Origin: Parachlamydiaceae bacterium
GTDB lineage: Bacteria; Chlamydiota; Chlamydiia; Chlamydiales; Parachlamydiaceae
Direction: 5' to 3'
DNA length: 5,576 nt
Assembly (NCBI GenBank): GCA_030679615.1
Contig: JAUXSJ010000282.1
Location: 1 to 5,576 of the forward strand
Made by a program: the position numbers and the translations under genes. Below the pieces are notes generated by a model. The model did not search any database and had not been told where the DNA came from. It saw only the letters and a list, made by a program, of their open reading frames with translations. Positions 4,942 through 5,576 of the stretch are shown here, piece after piece. Within the stretch, counting starts at the first letter, position 1. Each line of letters begins with the position of its first letter.

Positions 4942-5576
4942 ATGTCTTCAGAATCTTCCCAACAGATGTCATTCTTGAATAGAATGATGTGCATTTCCCC
5001 ACTTCAAAAGTACTTGATTGTTATTTCTATCTTTACATTATCGTTTATTATTTTTTCATTTTATGTCTATCAGGCTTTAAAATTTGATGTTTTAACGATG
5101 GAAGTTTTGAATTTAGAGACAAAAGATACGACATCCCCTAATATTGAAAAGGTGCTTGAGCTATTAAATGAGAGAGAAGTTGAACATCATTTCAATTCTG
5201 GTCTAATTTTGGCTGGCGTTTTATACGTATTTGGTTTTGCCTTAGGCTTATTATTCATCAAAACTTTGTCAAGTTCATTAAGAAATATTTCAGTAACCAG
5301 TCGATCAATCGCATCTGGAAATTTATCTTCTAGAATACCCATTCTTTTTTTAGATGAGGTTGGAAAGGCTAGTATTGAATTTAATCACATGGCCGATAAT
5401 TTACAACGGATCATCGAACAATTACAACGGTTGTTAATGGCAATGAAGAATCTATCTGTAGGTGATTTTTCAACACGTGTGCATGTTTCAGATACTCAAG
5501 ACGAAATGGCTCAGGTTTCAATTTCTTTTAATAAAATGGCTGAAAATTTTGAAAAAATTATCATTCAATTACATCA
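4942..5576 (+). CDS. Membrane sensor protein with tandem HAMP domains (3' end outside window)
   Basis: The frame is open from ATG 4942 to the window edge, giving 211 residues with no stop. The first transmembrane segment is at about 24-44 (LIVISIFTLSFIIFSFYVYQA), and the second at about 87-106 (GLILAGVLYVFGFALGLLFI). Between them is only about 40 residues of extracytoplasmic loop, too short for a usual ligand-binding domain. Two HAMP domains follow: about 107-158 with DEVG at 138-141 and FNHMADNL at 147-154, and about 160-210 with DEMA at 187-190 and FNKMAENF at 196-203. The first lacks the usual N-terminal proline. HAMP domains carry a transmembrane signal to an output domain, which would lie downstream: a histidine kinase, a PP2C/RsbU-like phosphatase, a cyclase or a chemoreceptor are all possible. 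Chlamydiae have a HAMP-containing RsbU-like phosphatase, but nothing here decides the type. GGGG at 4933-4936 is a fair ribosome-binding site. Confidence 0.88.
   Translation, partial: MSSESSQQMSFLNRMMCISPLQKYLIVISIFTLSFIIFSFYVYQALKFDVLTMEVLNLETKDTTSPNIEKVLELLNEREVEHHFNSGLILAGVLYVFGFALGLLFIKTLSSSLRNISVTSRSIASGNLSSRIPILFLDEVGKASIEFNHMADNLQRIIEQLQRLLMAMKNLSVGDFSTRVHVSDTQDEMAQVSISFNKMAENFEKIIIQLH

Overview
This is an AT-rich bacterial window. Every gene I can support reads on the + strand. The gene content suggests a chlamydia-related bacterium of the amoeba-symbiont type (Parachlamydiaceae-like). The main reason is a long, plant-like pyrophosphate-dependent phosphofructokinase placed 14 bases after an alpha/beta hydrolase, the same pairing I recall from Chlamydia (the CT206/CT207 region). 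This assignment is inference from gene content and recalled gene order; no database was searched.

Layout. The window opens with a small GC-rich hairpin and T-run (4-24) that probably ends an upstream gene. Next is a likely two-gene operon: an alpha/beta hydrolase with an intact Ser-Asp-His triad (116-910) and the PPi-type 6-phosphofructokinase (925-2574). The gap after pfp is filled by a 268-base, almost perfectly symmetric inverted repeat (2573-2840). Its left edge lies inside the pfp stop codon. This is the most unusual object in the window. It is followed by a pair of closely spaced genes for unrecognised exported or membrane-anchored proteins (2949-3545 and 3558-4253), with the second ribosome-binding site overlapping the stop codon of the first.

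The 253-base gap at 4254-4506 has no gene. It holds a weak terminator candidate, a weak promoter candidate, and a set of short complementary segments that could fold into a structured leader (including a possible pseudoknot). The leader belongs to a small RRM RNA-binding protein with an Arg/Gly-rich tail (4507-4875). A perfect 13-bp hairpin follows that gene and runs directly into a consensus -10 box. The window ends inside a gene (4942 onward) for a membrane sensor with two transmembrane segments and two tandem HAMP domains; its output domain lies outside the window.

How the genes relate. Hydrolase and pfp look co-transcribed, but the hydrolase substrate cannot be read from sequence. The PPi-type enzyme implies that the F6P/F1,6BP step of glycolysis uses pyrophosphate and is reversible. 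The two exported proteins probably act together at the cell envelope. The RRM protein is probably an abundant RNA chaperone, and the HAMP protein a signalling receptor. I found no tRNA, rRNA, CRISPR array, transposase or phage gene.
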